Assembly (NCBI RefSeq): GCF_947367125.1
Contig: NZ_CANBCQ010000010.1
Coordinates: 1-54,033 of the forward strand
Source of the DNA: an uncultured Lactobacillus sp.
GTDB lineage: Bacteria > Bacillota > Bacilli > Lactobacillales > Lactobacillaceae
Direction: 5' to 3'
DNA: 54,033 nucleotides
The position numbers and the translations under genes are program-made. The notes below the pieces were generated by a model, which worked only from the letters and a program-made list of their open reading frames with translations, was not told where the DNA came from and made no database searches. Shown here piece by piece: positions 27,122 to 36,603 of the stretch; position 1 is the first letter of the stretch; every line of letters starts with the position of its first letter.

Positions 27122-27742
27122 ATGAGCGAAGAAAAGAACCAGATGTATTTTGCTACGGACCCGACAGCTAAACATGATGAACATGTTGTGGATTATCATG
27201 TGGATAATGTTGATCTAAAATTCACTACCGATGCAGGTGTTTTTTCAAAAATGCGCGTTGATTATGGCTCAGGCGTGTTAATTAAAGCAATGAAAGATGT
27301 TGCTTTTCCTAAGGAGAATATCCTAGATGTTGGGACAGGCTATGGTCCGATTGGCTTATTTGCGGCTAAGTTTTGGCCAGAACAGACAGTTGAAATGGTC
27401 GATGTCAATGAACGTGGGTTAAAGTTAGCTAAACAGAATGCTCAAGTTAATCACATCAAAAATGTAAATATCTATGCTTCAGATTGTTATGTACAAGTGG
27501 ATAATGAGAAAAAGTTTGGCTTAATCTTAACAAATCCACCAATTAGAGCAGGTAAAAAAGTAGTTAATGAGATTTTGGTGGGAGCAAATGAGCATTTAGT
27601 TAACGGCGGAGTCCTATTAGTGGTTATCCAGAAAAAACAGGGTGAGCCTAGTGCACGTAAGCTGATGACCAAGATATATGGCAAGTGTGAAATTTTAACA
27701 AGAGATAAAGGCTATTATATCTTAAAATCAACTAAGAATTAA
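27122..27742 (+). CDS. RsmC-like class I methyltransferase
   Basis: A 206-residue S-adenosylmethionine-dependent methyltransferase of the 16S rRNA guanine-N2 (RsmC) type, single-domain form. Motif I is ENILDVGTGYGPIGLFAAKF (about 60-79), the acidic strand is VEMVDVNERGLKLAKQNA, and the catalytic NPPIRAGK (about 138-145) is typical of N2-guanine or exocyclic amine methyltransferases. It lies 6 bases after the channel gene with its RBS inside that gap. In lactobacilli such genes lie near tadA and dnaX. The target base is not certain. Confidence 0.88.
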   Translation: MSEEKNQMYFATDPTAKHDEHVVDYHVDNVDLKFTTDAGVFSKMRVDYGSGVLIKAMKDVAFPKENILDVGTGYGPIGLFAAKFWPEQTVEMVDVNERGLKLAKQNAQVNHIKNVNIYASDCYVQVDNEKKFGLILTNPPIRAGKKVVNEILVGANEHLVNGGVLLVVIQKKQGEPSARKLMTKIYGKCEILTRDKGYYILKSTKN

Positions 27743-27869
27743 CTAAATAAAAAATGCTTAAAAGTACGATGAAATAAGCATTAGAGTTTATAAAAATGCT
27801 TTCAAAACAAAGGCTATCTTCTTATAATAGACTTGTATAAAACAAAAGTATGTGAAGAGGATAATTATT

Positions 27870-28052
27870 ATGAAAAAAGCTTGGAAATATCTTGGTGTAA
27901 TTTTGATTGTAATTGTAGGCGTGTTTGTTTTTGGTTTAATTTCTGGCGATAATGAAACTGCAGCTCCAGCTGGAATTGCAGCAGTATACCTAATTTTGTC
28001 AGGTATCTTTTTCTACCACAACTTTAGAAATCGTCATATTAGCAATTTATAG
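27870..28052 (+). CDS. Small two-span membrane protein
   Basis: A 60-residue protein with two predicted membrane helices, about residues 5-25 (AWKYLGVILIVIVGVFVFGLI) and 33-51 (PAGIAAVYLILSGIFFYHN), joined by an acidic turn (SGDNETAA) and ending in a basic tail. The frame opens at 27852, but ATG 27870 has the GAAGAGG ribosome binding site 7-8 bases upstream. TATAAT at about 27824 suggests its own promoter, and the terminator at 28064-28094 closes the unit. I do not recognise the family. Confidence 0.65.
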   Translation: MKKAWKYLGVILIVIVGVFVFGLISGDNETAAPAGIAAVYLILSGIFFYHNFRNRHISNL

Positions 28053-28063
28053 AATTCAAATTT

Positions 28064-28094
28064 GAAGTTAGTCGTAATGACTAACTTCTTTTTT
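28064..28094 (+). terminator. Terminator before tadA
   Basis: GAAGTTAGTC-GTAAT-GACTAACTTC followed by six T. Confidence 0.88.
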
Positions 28095-28133
28095 GATACA
28101 ATGAATAAAAACGATGAATTGAGAAGTGATAGA

Positions 28134-28643
28134 ATGCTGTCTAACGAAGAGAAAAAGAAATACATGCAATTAGCCATTGATCAGGCCAAAGAGGCTAAGA
28201 GTCAAGGAGAAGTGCCAATTGGGGCAGTTGTGGTTGATCCAGCTGGTAAAGTAATTGGAACAGGCTACAATCGACGCGAGCTTGATGAAGATGCCACGCA
28301 ACATGCAGAGATGATTGCGATTAAAGAGGCCTGCGATAATTTGGGGATGTGGCGCTTAATCGATTGCAGTTTGTTTGTCACTTTAGAACCATGTCCAATG
28401 TGTGCTGGCGCGATTATTAATTCCCGGATTAAAGATGTTTATTTTGGCGCGCTTGATCATAAAGCTGGAGCTTGTGGATCAGTTGTGGATTTATTTAGTG
28501 TAGAAAAATTTAATCATCATCCTCATGCTGTCCGTGGTCTTTATCATGATCAATGTGCCCAAATGTTAAAGGACTTTTTTAGAGCCATTCGCGAAAAGCA
28601 AAAAGCTGCTAAACAAGCGCAAAAAGAAACTGAAAGTCAATAA
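28134..28643 (+). CDS. tadA: tRNA-specific adenosine deaminase
   Basis: A 169-residue zinc deaminase that converts A34 to inosine in the tRNA-Arg(ACG) anticodon. The active site is HAEMIAI (about 61-67) with the zinc cysteines in PCPMCAGAI (about 88-96). ATG 28134 begins the typical MQLAIDQAKEA region. The frame stays open to 28062, but that would place the terminator at 28064-28094 inside the gene, so I reject the upstream start. The SRP RNA follows at 28697. Confidence 0.95.
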   Translation: MLSNEEKKKYMQLAIDQAKEAKSQGEVPIGAVVVDPAGKVIGTGYNRRELDEDATQHAEMIAIKEACDNLGMWRLIDCSLFVTLEPCPMCAGAIINSRIKDVYFGALDHKAGACGSVVDLFSVEKFNHHPHAVRGLYHDQCAQMLKDFFRAIREKQKAAKQAQKETESQ

Positions 28644-28696
28644 TTTTTTAAGCAAGACACTGGTAAAATTGCATGAAATACGTTACTATAATTGAT

Positions 28697-28767
28697 GGGC
28701 AATGTTTGACCTCTGAATTGTGTCAGGACCGGAAGGTAGCAGCACTAAGGTTGTTCAGGCATGTGCC
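28697..28767 (+). ncRNA. ffs: Signal recognition particle RNA (4.5S type)
   Basis: The conserved apical domain is visible: GTCAGGACCGGAAGGTAGCAGC (about 28721-28742) with the GGAA tetraloop and its asymmetric loop. The outer stem pairs GGGCAATG near 28697 with the closing strand ending CATGTGCC at 28767. A TATAAT-like box (about 28685) lies just upstream and a T run just downstream. Its place between tadA and dnaX is the usual one in Lactobacillus. Confidence 0.92.
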
Positions 28768-28838
28768 TTTTTTGTTAGAATATTAATAGCTCTTAGCTCT
28801 TATAGGGCTAAGAGTTTTTTACTTAGGAAAGAGAATTT

Positions 28839-30647
28839 ATGGCTTATCAAGCGCTATATCGTAAATGGCGGCCGCGAACTTTTGACAGTGTAATTTGTCA
28901 AGAAGCGATAACCGATACCTTAAAAAATGCGATTAAACGTGGTAAGGTTTCCCATGCGTTTCTTTTCGCAGGACCCCGCGGAACTGGTAAAACATCTTGT
29001 GCTAAGATTTTTGCCAAGGCATTAAATTGTACCAATTTGCAGGATGGTGAACCATGTAATGAGTGTGCTAACTGTCTTGCTGCTGATCAAGGGTCAATGC
29101 CAGATATCATGGAAATTGATGCCGCTTCAAATAATGGGGTTGATGAAATTCGTGAAATTCGCGATAAAGTAAAATACGCTCCAACAGAAGGTAAATATAA
29201 AGTTTACATCATTGACGAAGTTCATATGCTTTCAATGGGGGCTTTTAATGCTTTGCTTAAAACGCTAGAAGAGCCGCCAGAGCATGTAGTATTTATTTTA
29301 GCAACGACTGAATTGCAAAAAGTGCCAGCGACAATCATTTCAAGAACGCAGCGCTATAACTTCAAACGAATTTCTAAAGCAGATCTTGAAAAGAGAATGA
29401 AGTACATTCTTGATCAAGAAAATATTAAGTATGAGGATAAGGCTTTAGCAGTAATTGCCCAAGTAGCCGATGGTGGGATGCGGGATGCTTTGAGTATTTT
29501 GGATCAACTATTAAGCTATGAAAAAGAAAGTGTCAATTATGATGATGCTTTGCAAATTACTGGCTTTGCCGACCGTGAAAATATTGAAAAGATCTTATTA
29601 GCTTTACTTAATCAAGATGCAGGTCAAGCTTTAGCATTGACACAGAATGAATTGGATCAAGGTGCTAGTTCTAAGAATATCTTGGATGAGCTGATTGATT
29701 TGGCTACTAAGAGTTTGATGATTATTAAAACCGGTGAGGATAAACAGGAAACTTTTTTAACTGCAGATTTTATTACGCAAATAAAAGATATCCCTACTGA
29801 TACTTATTATCGATTAATTGATTTGGCTAATAAGGCTTTGAATGACTTGCGCTATACTAATCAGCAACAAATCCCATTGGAAGTATTTTTAATAGTAGCA
29901 AGTAGTCCGGTAAAAGAGCAAAATAATGAAAGTCTGGCGCAGCCAGTTGTTTCTGCTCAACCTGCATCTACAAATACGGATTTACAAGCAGAATTAGCCG
30001 CACTTAAGAAGCAAGTGGTTGACTTAACACAAAAAATGAGTGAATTGGCTAATAAGCCAAGTTTATCAACTAACCAAGTGTTCCACTTAGATACGGCAGT
30101 CCCTAAAGTTGCGTCTAAGCCCGCGATTAAACCATTAGAAAAACAAACTAAAAAGCCAGTTAGAAAAGTTAAGAAAACAACTGCCGAAAATCGCAAGCAA
30201 GTTTACCATGTTTTGGAAAACGCTACGCGAAAAGATTTGGAGACAATTAAGAACGTTTGGCCAGATTTACAATCAGTTTTGGCTGTTTCGGAGAAAGCTG
30301 TGCTTGATGTCTTAGAACCGGTTGCTGCTAGTCCGGATCAAGTAGTCATGAAGTGCAAATATACTTTATGGTTTGAAAATGCTAGTGCAGACAATGATTT
30401 ATTAGGACGCTTGACAGATTATATTGAAAAATTTGCAAAACATTCCTATGAGATCGTATTGGTGCCAGATGGTGATTGGCTAGCAGTTAGAAAAGAATTT
30501 GTTGAAAGTCACAAAGATGAACTCCTTGCTAAAAAGAAGCAACAGATTGAAATACAAACAGAAAAGTCAGATGAACCAAAAGTTGATCCGGAAGTAATCA
30601 ATAAAGCGAAGGACCTATTTGGCGATGTAGTTAATGTAAAAGACTGA
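28839..30647 (+). CDS. dnaX: DNA polymerase III subunits gamma/tau
   Basis: A 602-residue clamp-loader ATPase. It has Walker A GPRGTGKTSCAKIF (about 45-58), the C4 zinc module (CNECANC and the preceding CTN), Walker B YIIDEVHML and sensor 1 LATTELQKVPATIISR. The C-terminal tau region (about 365-602) carries a Lys-rich linker and a domain that touches the helicase and polymerase. I see no clear A-AAA-AAG slippery site that would generate a separate gamma form. A GT-D-type gene follows after 5 bases. Confidence 0.96.
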   Translation: MAYQALYRKWRPRTFDSVICQEAITDTLKNAIKRGKVSHAFLFAGPRGTGKTSCAKIFAKALNCTNLQDGEPCNECANCLAADQGSMPDIMEIDAASNNGVDEIREIRDKVKYAPTEGKYKVYIIDEVHMLSMGAFNALLKTLEEPPEHVVFILATTELQKVPATIISRTQRYNFKRISKADLEKRMKYILDQENIKYEDKALAVIAQVADGGMRDALSILDQLLSYEKESVNYDDALQITGFADRENIEKILLALLNQDAGQALALTQNELDQGASSKNILDELIDLATKSLMIIKTGEDKQETFLTADFITQIKDIPTDTYYRLIDLANKALNDLRYTNQQQIPLEVFLIVASSPVKEQNNESLAQPVVSAQPASTNTDLQAELAALKKQVVDLTQKMSELANKPSLSTNQVFHLDTAVPKVASKPAIKPLEKQTKKPVRKVKKTTAENRKQVYHVLENATRKDLETIKNVWPDLQSVLAVSEKAVLDVLEPVAASPDQVVMKCKYTLWFENASADNDLLGRLTDYIEKFAKHSYEIVLVPDGDWLAVRKEFVESHKDELLAKKKQQIEIQTEKSDEPKVDPEVINKAKDLFGDVVNVKD

Positions 30648-30652
30648 AGCAA

Positions 30653-31483
30653 ATGAATAGTGACTACAATATTAAGGTTTTAGATAAAGAAACAACATTA
30701 CAGATTTTATTAAGAGATCATAGTTCTCTGATCCGGTTTGGTGATGGTGAATTAGATTTGATTAGGGGCGAAAGTATCCCGTATCAGGATTATCAGCCAG
30801 AACTAGCAGGAGCATTAAAAGAACTGCTTTTAGAGGGTAGCAATCGGCGACTACTGGTCGGATTGTCTGATGTTTTTGAAAAAATCGATCGCTACAATGG
30901 ATATTGTCAGAATTTTTATCAGAATAGTTTTTTCAAAAATAATAAAGAGCTATTAAGAGAAGTTGAATTGCAATATAATGTTTATGTTTCAACCTTTTTC
31001 TCACGGCCATATATTGATTTAGTGGATAAAAGTCATGCTCAAGAATATTTTGCTAAATTAAGAGAGCTTTGGCAGGATCGAGATCTACTGATTGTTGAAG
31101 GTAAATACAGTCGTTCTGGTGAAGGTAACGATTTGTTTGTTAATGCTAAGTCGATCAAGCGGATTATTTGTCCCCCTAACAATGCGTATAGCCGAAAAAA
31201 AGTGATTGAAACTGAAATCATTAAAAATGCTGACAATAGGTTAATTCTATTGATGCTAGGACCTACGGCAAAAGTAATTGTTGCAGATTTAGTAGCGCAG
31301 TTAACTAATCAAATGATTGATATTGGTCACATTGATTCAGAGTATGAATGGATGAAGATGGGGGCTACTAGTAAGGTAAAAATTCCTCATAAGCATACTG
31401 CTGAGTTTAATTTTGACGATAAACAAGTTAAACTAGAAAAAGATAGTGATTTTGATAATCAAATCATAAGTACGATAGAATAA
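30653..31483 (+). CDS. GT-D-fold glycosyltransferase (SP_1767/DUF1792-like)
   Basis: A 276-residue protein with the signature of the GT-D glycosyltransferase domain: [22 protein letters not shown] near the N-terminus (about 25-46), a middle acidic block ([18 protein letters not shown], about 145-162), and a terminal section with [15 protein letters not shown] and [12 protein letters not shown]. Family members such as streptococcal dGT1 add glucose to glycans on serine-rich adhesins. No adhesin or accessory Sec gene lies nearby. It sits between dnaX and ybaB, which are usually adjacent, and ends 17 bases before ybaB. Confidence 0.8.
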   Translation: MNSDYNIKVLDKETTLQILLRDHSSLIRFGDGELDLIRGESIPYQDYQPELAGALKELLLEGSNRRLLVGLSDVFEKIDRYNGYCQNFYQNSFFKNNKELLREVELQYNVYVSTFFSRPYIDLVDKSHAQEYFAKLRELWQDRDLLIVEGKYSRSGEGNDLFVNAKSIKRIICPPNNAYSRKKVIETEIIKNADNRLILLMLGPTAKVIVADLVAQLTNQMIDIGHIDSEYEWMKMGATSKVKIPHKHTAEFNFDDKQVKLEKDSDFDNQIISTIE

Positions 31484-31500
31484 AAAGGAGAAAAATAAAA

Positions 31501-31830
31501 ATGAGTAGAAGACCTAACTTTGGTGGCATGGGCGGCATGAACATGCAACAAATGATGAAGCAAGCTAAGAAATTGCAAGCACAAATGGCAGAAGAACAAG
31601 AAAATATTACCGCCCAAGAATTTACGGGTAAGTCTGCTGATGATTTAGTAGTTGCTACCTTTACTGGTGATCGCAAGTTGAAGGATATCAAGATTGATAA
31701 GGAAGCAATCGATCCAGATGACCCAGATATGTTGCAAGACTTAGTAATTGATGCAGTTAATAAAGGATTAGCCCAAATTGACGAAGCTACGCAAGCAAGT
31801 TTGGGTAAATATACGAAAGGTTTGATGTAA
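31501..31830 (+). CDS. ybaB: Nucleoid-associated protein YbaB/EbfC
   Basis: A 109-residue protein. It starts with a Gly/Met-rich arm ([22 protein letters not shown], about 8-29) and continues with the core [17 protein letters not shown] and a C-terminal helix. YbaB dimers bind DNA non-specifically. In Firmicutes the gene lies between dnaX and recR, as here apart from the inserted glycosyltransferase gene. The RBS is AAGGAG. The recR start directly follows its stop codon. Confidence 0.93.
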   Translation: MSRRPNFGGMGGMNMQQMMKQAKKLQAQMAEEQENITAQEFTGKSADDLVVATFTGDRKLKDIKIDKEAIDPDDPDMLQDLVIDAVNKGLAQIDEATQASLGKYTKGLM

Positions 31831-32430
31831 TTGCAATATCCATTACCAATAGCTCATTTAATTGATGCTTATATGAAGTTGCCGGGAATTGGTGAGAAGA
31901 CTGCTACCCGGTTGGCTTTTTACACGATGGATATGCCCGATCAGGATGTTGATGATTTTGCTAAGTCATTGACTCAGGTAAAAAAAGATATTCACCAATG
32001 TCCTATCTGTGGCAATATTACTGAAAAAGATGTCTGTGATGTTTGTTCTAATCCTAATCGCGATCAAACTACAATTATGGTGGTTGAACAGCCTAAAGAT
32101 TTGATGGCTTTTGAGGAAATGGGCGAATATGATGGACTTTATCATGTGCTTCATGGTGTTCTTTCACCAATGGATGGAATTGGTCCAGAAGAGATTAATA
32201 TCAAGTCTTTAATTACCCGTTTGCAAAAAAATGATGCAGTTAAAGAGGTGATTTTGGCTCTAAATTCAACGCCAGAAGGTGAATCAACTTCAATGTATAT
32301 CAGCAAATTGATTAAGCCAGCTGGTATTAAGGTTACGAGATTGGCTGCAGGGTTGTCAGTTGGTAGTGACATTGAATATGCCAATTCCATTACTTTGAAG
32401 CGCGCAGTGCAAGGAAGAACGGCATTATAA
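31831..32430 (+). CDS. recR: Recombination mediator RecR
   Basis: A 199-residue protein with the helix-hairpin-helix [16 protein letters not shown] (about 17-32), the C4 zinc finger ([16 protein letters not shown], about 54-69) and a Toprim domain ([27 protein letters not shown]). With RecF and RecO it loads RecA at gaps. It starts at TTG 31831, immediately after the ybaB stop, consistent with translational coupling. It overlaps the next gene by one base (TAATGG). Confidence 0.95.
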   Translation: MQYPLPIAHLIDAYMKLPGIGEKTATRLAFYTMDMPDQDVDDFAKSLTQVKKDIHQCPICGNITEKDVCDVCSNPNRDQTTIMVVEQPKDLMAFEEMGEYDGLYHVLHGVLSPMDGIGPEEINIKSLITRLQKNDAVKEVILALNSTPEGESTSMYISKLIKPAGIKVTRLAAGLSVGSDIEYANSITLKRAVQGRTAL

Positions 32431-32669
32431 TGGCTAATAAAAAGCAAGCAAAGATCAAGGCAATGGGCGATCAAAAGTTAGTAGCTGAGATTGAAAAATT
32501 ACAAAATCAGATCGCGTTAGAACAAGATTTAGATCAAACGACCCTGGATTTGTCAGAAGATAATTATGTCCAAAGTCGAATTTTAAAAGCAAAATATGCT
32601 TTTTTGTATGATGAAGCTCGTCATCGAGGCACAAGATTTAGTGGTATTACTAATGCCATTACGCAGTAA
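32430..32669 (+). CDS. DUF2508 (YaaL-like) protein
   Basis: A 79-residue small helical protein. It has a basic N-terminus ([27 protein letters not shown]) and a C-terminal YVQSRILKAKYAFLYDEARHRG, the conserved end of the DUF2508/YaaL family, found after recR in Bacilli. No function is known to me. The terminator at 32671-32697 closes the dnaX-recR operon. Confidence 0.88.
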   Translation: MANKKQAKIKAMGDQKLVAEIEKLQNQIALEQDLDQTTLDLSEDNYVQSRILKAKYAFLYDEARHRGTRFSGITNAITQ

Positions 32670-32670
32670 A

Positions 32671-32697
32671 AAAAGACCCAAAATGTGGGTCTTTTTT
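32671..32697 (+). terminator. Terminator of the dnaX-recR-yaaL operon
   Basis: AAAAGACCCA-AAATG-TGGGTCTTTTTT. Confidence 0.88.
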
Positions 32698-32772
32698 ATT
32701 TTATATAAATTAAAATTAGTAGGACTGTTAATCTTTGTGCAAGTTCTGTAGAATAGACATATGGAGGATTTT

Positions 32773-33411
32773 ATGAAAGGTTATTTTGTTAGTTTTGAAG
32801 GTCCGGATGGCGCCGGAAAAAGTACAGTTTTAAAAGAAGTATTAGACCAAATTAGCCCAGAGCTTAAGACACAATATCTTGTGACGCGCGAACCTGGTGG
32901 TTCTAAAATTGCAGAAAAGATTCGTGAGATTATTTTGGATCCAGCTAACGATCAGATGGAAGCTAAAACGGAAGCTCTTTTGTATGCAGCATCACGGAGT
33001 CAACATGTTGAAAAGATTATTCGCCCAGCTTTAGCTGCTGGAAAAGTAGTCTTTTCTGACCGTTATGTTGACAGCTCTTTAGCTTATCAAGGTGCAGGTC
33101 GTGATTTAGGAATTCAGGAAGTTAAGCAAATTAATGATTTTGCTACAGCTAAGCTAGATCCGGATCTTACTTTTTTCTTAGACGTTGCTCCTGAAGTAGG
33201 ATTAAAGCGAATTGAAAAGCTGCGTCCTGGTCAAGAAGATCGTTTAGAACAAGAAACTTTAGCCTTTCATAAAAAGGTTTATGCCGGTTTTCTCAAAGTA
33301 AAAAAAATGTATCCTGAACGTGTTGTAACAATTGATGCAACGCAGCCAATTGATCAGGTAGTTGCTCAAGTTATTGCGACATTAAAGCAAAAAATGCCAG
33401 AATTATTTTAA
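32773..33411 (+). CDS. tmk: Thymidylate kinase
   Basis: A 212-residue kinase that turns dTMP into dTDP. It has P-loop [11 protein letters not shown] (about 7-17), the DR(Y/H) motif [14 protein letters not shown] (about 93-106) and an LID region ([12 protein letters not shown]). An upstream in-frame ATG at 32761 overlaps the GGAGG ribosome binding site, so ATG 32773 is the start. It heads the tmk-darA-holB-yabA-rsmI operon. Confidence 0.96.
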   Translation: MKGYFVSFEGPDGAGKSTVLKEVLDQISPELKTQYLVTREPGGSKIAEKIREIILDPANDQMEAKTEALLYAASRSQHVEKIIRPALAAGKVVFSDRYVDSSLAYQGAGRDLGIQEVKQINDFATAKLDPDLTFFLDVAPEVGLKRIEKLRPGQEDRLEQETLAFHKKVYAGFLKVKKMYPERVVTIDATQPIDQVVAQVIATLKQKMPELF

Positions 33412-33423
33412 GGACTGATTTAG

Positions 33424-33744
33424 ATGAAATTAGTAATTGCAATTGTGCAAAAAGAAGACTCTAATGATTTACAAAGAGCCTTTGTGCAAAATGATTTTCG
33501 TGCAACTAAGTTGGCAACTTCGGGTGGTTTTTTAAGTCAAGGAAATACCACCTTTTTGGTAGGTTGTGACGATGATAAAGTAGACGATGTGTTGAAAATT
33601 ATTAAAGAGCAGTCACAAGCAAGAGAAGAAATTGCCACGCCGCACATGGTTTCAACTGGTTATGAAATAACGCAGCCATTAAAGGTGATAGTAGGTGGGG
33701 CAACTTGTTTTGTTGTTCCAGTTGATGAGTTTAAACGTTTCTAA
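33424..33744 (+). CDS. darA: PII-like cyclic di-AMP receptor (DarA/PstA family)
   Basis: A 106-residue PII-like protein of the former DUF970 family. It has KLVIAIVQKEDSNDLQRAF at the start, ATKLATSGGFLSQGNTTFLVGC (about 27-48, the nucleotide-binding region) and a C-terminal VGGATCFVVPVDEFKRF. Characterised members bind cyclic di-AMP; what they control downstream is still unclear. It lies between tmk and holB as in most Bacilli. The stop overlaps the holB start. Confidence 0.92.
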   Translation: MKLVIAIVQKEDSNDLQRAFVQNDFRATKLATSGGFLSQGNTTFLVGCDDDKVDDVLKIIKEQSQAREEIATPHMVSTGYEITQPLKVIVGGATCFVVPVDEFKRF

Positions 33745-34607
33745 TGATTGATCTTAATAATGTTGGGATAAAGCAAACCCAGTTTTTACAAAGAGCATAT
33801 GAACAAAAGAAATTAACCCATAGTTACTTGTTTGTTGATAGTGATGAGGCGCGGGCTTTAAATACAGCTTATTGGCTGGCTTGTTTGTTTAATTGTACTG
33901 GTGATGGTGAGAATAAGCCAGATGGAACTTGCCAAAATTGTCGCCAAATTTTATCCGGTAATCATCCAGATGTGTTGCTAGTTGCGCCAGAAGGCAAGCA
34001 GACGTTAGGTATTGACCAGATTCGCCCTTTAAAAGAAGAATTAGTCAAAAGTCCCGTTGAAAGCAATCGGCGTTTCTTCTTTATCAATGAAGCACAAAAG
34101 CTGACCTTAGCGGCAGCCAATGGGTTGCTTAACTTATTAGAAGAACCGGTAGCACCAGTAGTTACAATTTTAATTACTAATAATAGTGATCAAATTCTAC
34201 CGACAGTGCGTTCACGAACGCAAATTATTAATTTTGATAATGGTGAAAAGGCTAGCGGTAGAACGGCGATTTTGCTTGAAAATGGTTTTTCAAAAGCTGA
34301 AATTGAAGAGCTAGGAAATATTGATAAATGGGATCAGACGATTAAGTACTTCTATCAGGAAATGTTAGAACACAACAGTCTAGCCATTGTTAGTGCTCAT
34401 AAACTAGCTGCTGATGCTAAATTGGTGTCAGAGCAACGCTATATTTTTGTTCAGCTTAAGCTACTAGCAGAGCAAGATTTAAAGGATCCGGCTAAAAGAA
34501 TAGCAGCAGCGACAATGTTAAAAAATTTGATTGAAATCGACAAGATGCGGTTGAGTAATGTGAATTTACAAAATGCATTAGATTATCTCGCCTTGAAGTG
34601 GAAGTAG
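33744..34607 (+). CDS. holB: DNA polymerase III subunit delta'
   Basis: A 287-residue clamp-loader subunit related to DnaX but without a functional P-loop (LFVDSDEARALNTAYWL replaces Walker A). It has zinc-binding cysteines in FNCTG...CQNC and the sensor-1-like SDQILPTVRSRTQII. With delta and DnaX it opens the sliding clamp. It ends one base before the GTG at 34608 and overlaps darA by one base. Confidence 0.94.
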   Translation: MIDLNNVGIKQTQFLQRAYEQKKLTHSYLFVDSDEARALNTAYWLACLFNCTGDGENKPDGTCQNCRQILSGNHPDVLLVAPEGKQTLGIDQIRPLKEELVKSPVESNRRFFFINEAQKLTLAAANGLLNLLEEPVAPVVTILITNNSDQILPTVRSRTQIINFDNGEKASGRTAILLENGFSKAEIEELGNIDKWDQTIKYFYQEMLEHNSLAIVSAHKLAADAKLVSEQRYIFVQLKLLAEQDLKDPAKRIAAATMLKNLIEIDKMRLSNVNLQNALDYLALKWK

Positions 34608-34616
34608 GTGTTAAGA

Positions 34617-34967
34617 TTGGATCCATATTCAAAACTGAAGAAAATTGAAGAAACAACGGAAAATATGTCCAAGACGATTGCCAGTTTGGAAAATGATATT
34701 TTAGAAACATTAAAAGAAAATACAGAGTTAAAAGTGGAAAATCAACTACTCCATGAAAAACTCGATAAGTTAACGGCAGATCAGCCTGCGCCTGAGGCTA
34801 AAACGCAAAGTGGTTTGGAATCATTGAAGAAGATTTATGATTCTGGCTATCATATTTGTAATATGTACTATGGTTCCCATCGTGATCCTAGTGCAGATTG
34901 CATGTTTTGTCTTGATATTTTAGATAATTTTGGTGAAAAAAAGGGCAAGAAAAAGGACGGTAGATAA
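34617..34967 (+). CDS. yabA: Replication initiation control protein YabA
   Basis: A 116-residue protein. An N-terminal coiled coil (DPYSKLKKIEETTENMSKTI through LLHEKLDKL, about 2-50) drives tetramers; the C-terminal zinc domain has H-C-C-C (GYHICNMYYGSHRDPSADCMFC, about 76-97). YabA restrains DnaA and contacts DnaN. I choose TTG 34617 since AGTAGGTG lies 6-8 bases upstream; GTG 34608 is an alternative three codons earlier. It overlaps rsmI by one base. Confidence 0.92.
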   Translation: MDPYSKLKKIEETTENMSKTIASLENDILETLKENTELKVENQLLHEKLDKLTADQPAPEAKTQSGLESLKKIYDSGYHICNMYYGSHRDPSADCMFCLDILDNFGEKKGKKKDGR

Positions 34968-35818
34968 TGAAACGTCAAAGCAGTTATGCAAAAGATGAAG
35001 GAAAACTTTATTTAGTACCAACTCCAATTGGCAATTTAGAGGACATTACGCTTCGCGCTAAAAAAGTTTTAACTGATGCAGATTATGTGGCTGCAGAAGA
35101 TACTAGAACTAGTGGAATTCTACTAGAGAAGATCGGTGTTCATAATAAGATGATCTCTTTTCATAAGTATAATTCCAAAGAGCGAGCACCAGAGTTGATT
35201 AAAATAATGCAGGAAGGTGCTGTGATTGCAGAAATTAGTGATGCAGGGATGCCAGTAATTTCTGATCCAGGTTATGTTTTAGTGCAAGAATGTATTAAGC
35301 ATGATATTCCAGTCGTACCGCTTCCTGGTCCCAATGCTTTTTCAACTGCTTTGATTGCTTCTGGTTTTAATCAGCCATTTACCTATTATGGCTTTTTGCC
35401 TAGAAAATCATCAGAACAAAAAACATATTTTGCCCAAATGCGGGATGCTAAAGCAACTTCAATTTTTTATGAGGCACCACACCGTTTAGCTAAAACACTT
35501 AAGACTTTGGCTAGTGTTTTGCCCAAAGATCGTCAAATTGTGGCAGCGCGTGAATTAACTAAGATTCATGAAGAATTTATTCGTGGCAGTGTAGAGGAAG
35601 TTACTAATTACTTTAATAAAACTGCTCCACGTGGTGAGTTTGTTATCTTAGTTTCACCTAATACAGAAGCACCTAAGCAACTATCCTGGGCTGAATTAAT
35701 TAATTTAGTTAATGGGTTGGTTGAAAAAGGCGAATCTAAAAAAGATGCGATTAAGCAAGTTGCTAAAGAGCATCATGTTTCTAAGAATGAATTGTATGAT
35801 CAATATCATCAGGATTAA
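34967..35818 (+). CDS. rsmI: 16S rRNA 2'-O-methyltransferase RsmI
   Basis: A 283-residue tetrapyrrole-methylase-fold enzyme that methylates the ribose of C1402 of 16S rRNA. Conserved blocks are LYLVPTPIGNLEDITLRAK (about 14-32), EDTRTSGILL, ISDAGMPVISDPGY and PLPGPNAFSTALIASGF. The C-terminal helical part (SKKDAIKQVAKEHHVSKNELYD) is typical. It is the last gene of the tmk operon and starts by overlapping yabA. Confidence 0.94.
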   Translation: MKRQSSYAKDEGKLYLVPTPIGNLEDITLRAKKVLTDADYVAAEDTRTSGILLEKIGVHNKMISFHKYNSKERAPELIKIMQEGAVIAEISDAGMPVISDPGYVLVQECIKHDIPVVPLPGPNAFSTALIASGFNQPFTYYGFLPRKSSEQKTYFAQMRDAKATSIFYEAPHRLAKTLKTLASVLPKDRQIVAARELTKIHEEFIRGSVEEVTNYFNKTAPRGEFVILVSPNTEAPKQLSWAELINLVNGLVEKGESKKDAIKQVAKEHHVSKNELYDQYHQD

Positions 35819-35820
35819 CT

Positions 35821-36555
35821 ATGAAATATACTGAAAATTATCAAATTGAATTTAAAGATTGTGATGAAAATCGACGTTTAAAATTACCAGCACTAGTTGA
35901 GCTAATGATGCAAGTTTCTGAGCACCAATTAAGTCAAGGCGGTGCAGGGACTGATGATCTAATCAAGCGTGGTCTCGGTTGGGTAGTTACGCAATATCAT
36001 TTTGAAATTAATGACTTGCCAAAGCCAGGGAATCAAGTCATCTTGAGCACAGAAGCAAGTGGCTATAATCGCTTTTTTGAATATCGTGATTTTGGCATTA
36101 GTACTGAAGCTGGTGAGCCCTTGGTAACAGTTAAAAGCCAATGGGTAATGCTAGATCTTAAAAAGCGTCATTTAGTACCGGCTGATGCTGAAATGATGGA
36201 AAATTGGGGCGTACCGCTACTTAAGAAAATGCCACGTTTTCCTCGTTTGCGCGCGCAAGCAGATTATCCCAAGATCCGTCCATATCGTGCGCGATATGAT
36301 GATTTGGACACCAATCACCATGTTACTAATAGTCATTACTTTAGTTGGTTTATTGATATGTTAGACCGTGATTTTCTTAGTGAAAACATGGTGACCACGA
36401 TTGATATTAAATTTGATCAAGAGGTTCATTATGGTGAAAGTATAAATTCTTGCATGAAACTAGTTGAAGATGATAATGTTACTACATATCATGCAATTGA
36501 AGCAGAAGACGGTACCGTTAAAGCGGTCTGTGAATTAAAATGGCGTAAATTATAA
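35821..36555 (+). CDS. Acyl-ACP thioesterase (FatA-like)
   Basis: A 244-residue double-hotdog thioesterase that releases fatty acids from acyl-carrier protein. The second domain holds the catalytic stretch YDDLDTNHHVTNSHYFSWFID (about 159-179), with the Asp-Asn-His-Asn pattern of plant FatA-type enzymes. The N-terminal domain starts YQIEFKDCDENRRLKLPALVELM. It begins 2 bases after rsmI and is followed by folT after a weak hairpin. Confidence 0.9.
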   Translation: MKYTENYQIEFKDCDENRRLKLPALVELMMQVSEHQLSQGGAGTDDLIKRGLGWVVTQYHFEINDLPKPGNQVILSTEASGYNRFFEYRDFGISTEAGEPLVTVKSQWVMLDLKKRHLVPADAEMMENWGVPLLKKMPRFPRLRAQADYPKIRPYRARYDDLDTNHHVTNSHYFSWFIDMLDRDFLSENMVTTIDIKFDQEVHYGESINSCMKLVEDDNVTTYHAIEAEDGTVKAVCELKWRKL

Positions 36556-36603
36556 AAAACATGGCGCTGTAGTCATGCTTTTTTTATGAGAAGGGGTGGC
36601 CAG

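Noticed and set aside
28839..30647. Programmed frameshift producing a short DnaX gamma form
   Set aside because: I saw no A-AAA-AAG slippery site with a downstream hairpin at the expected place.
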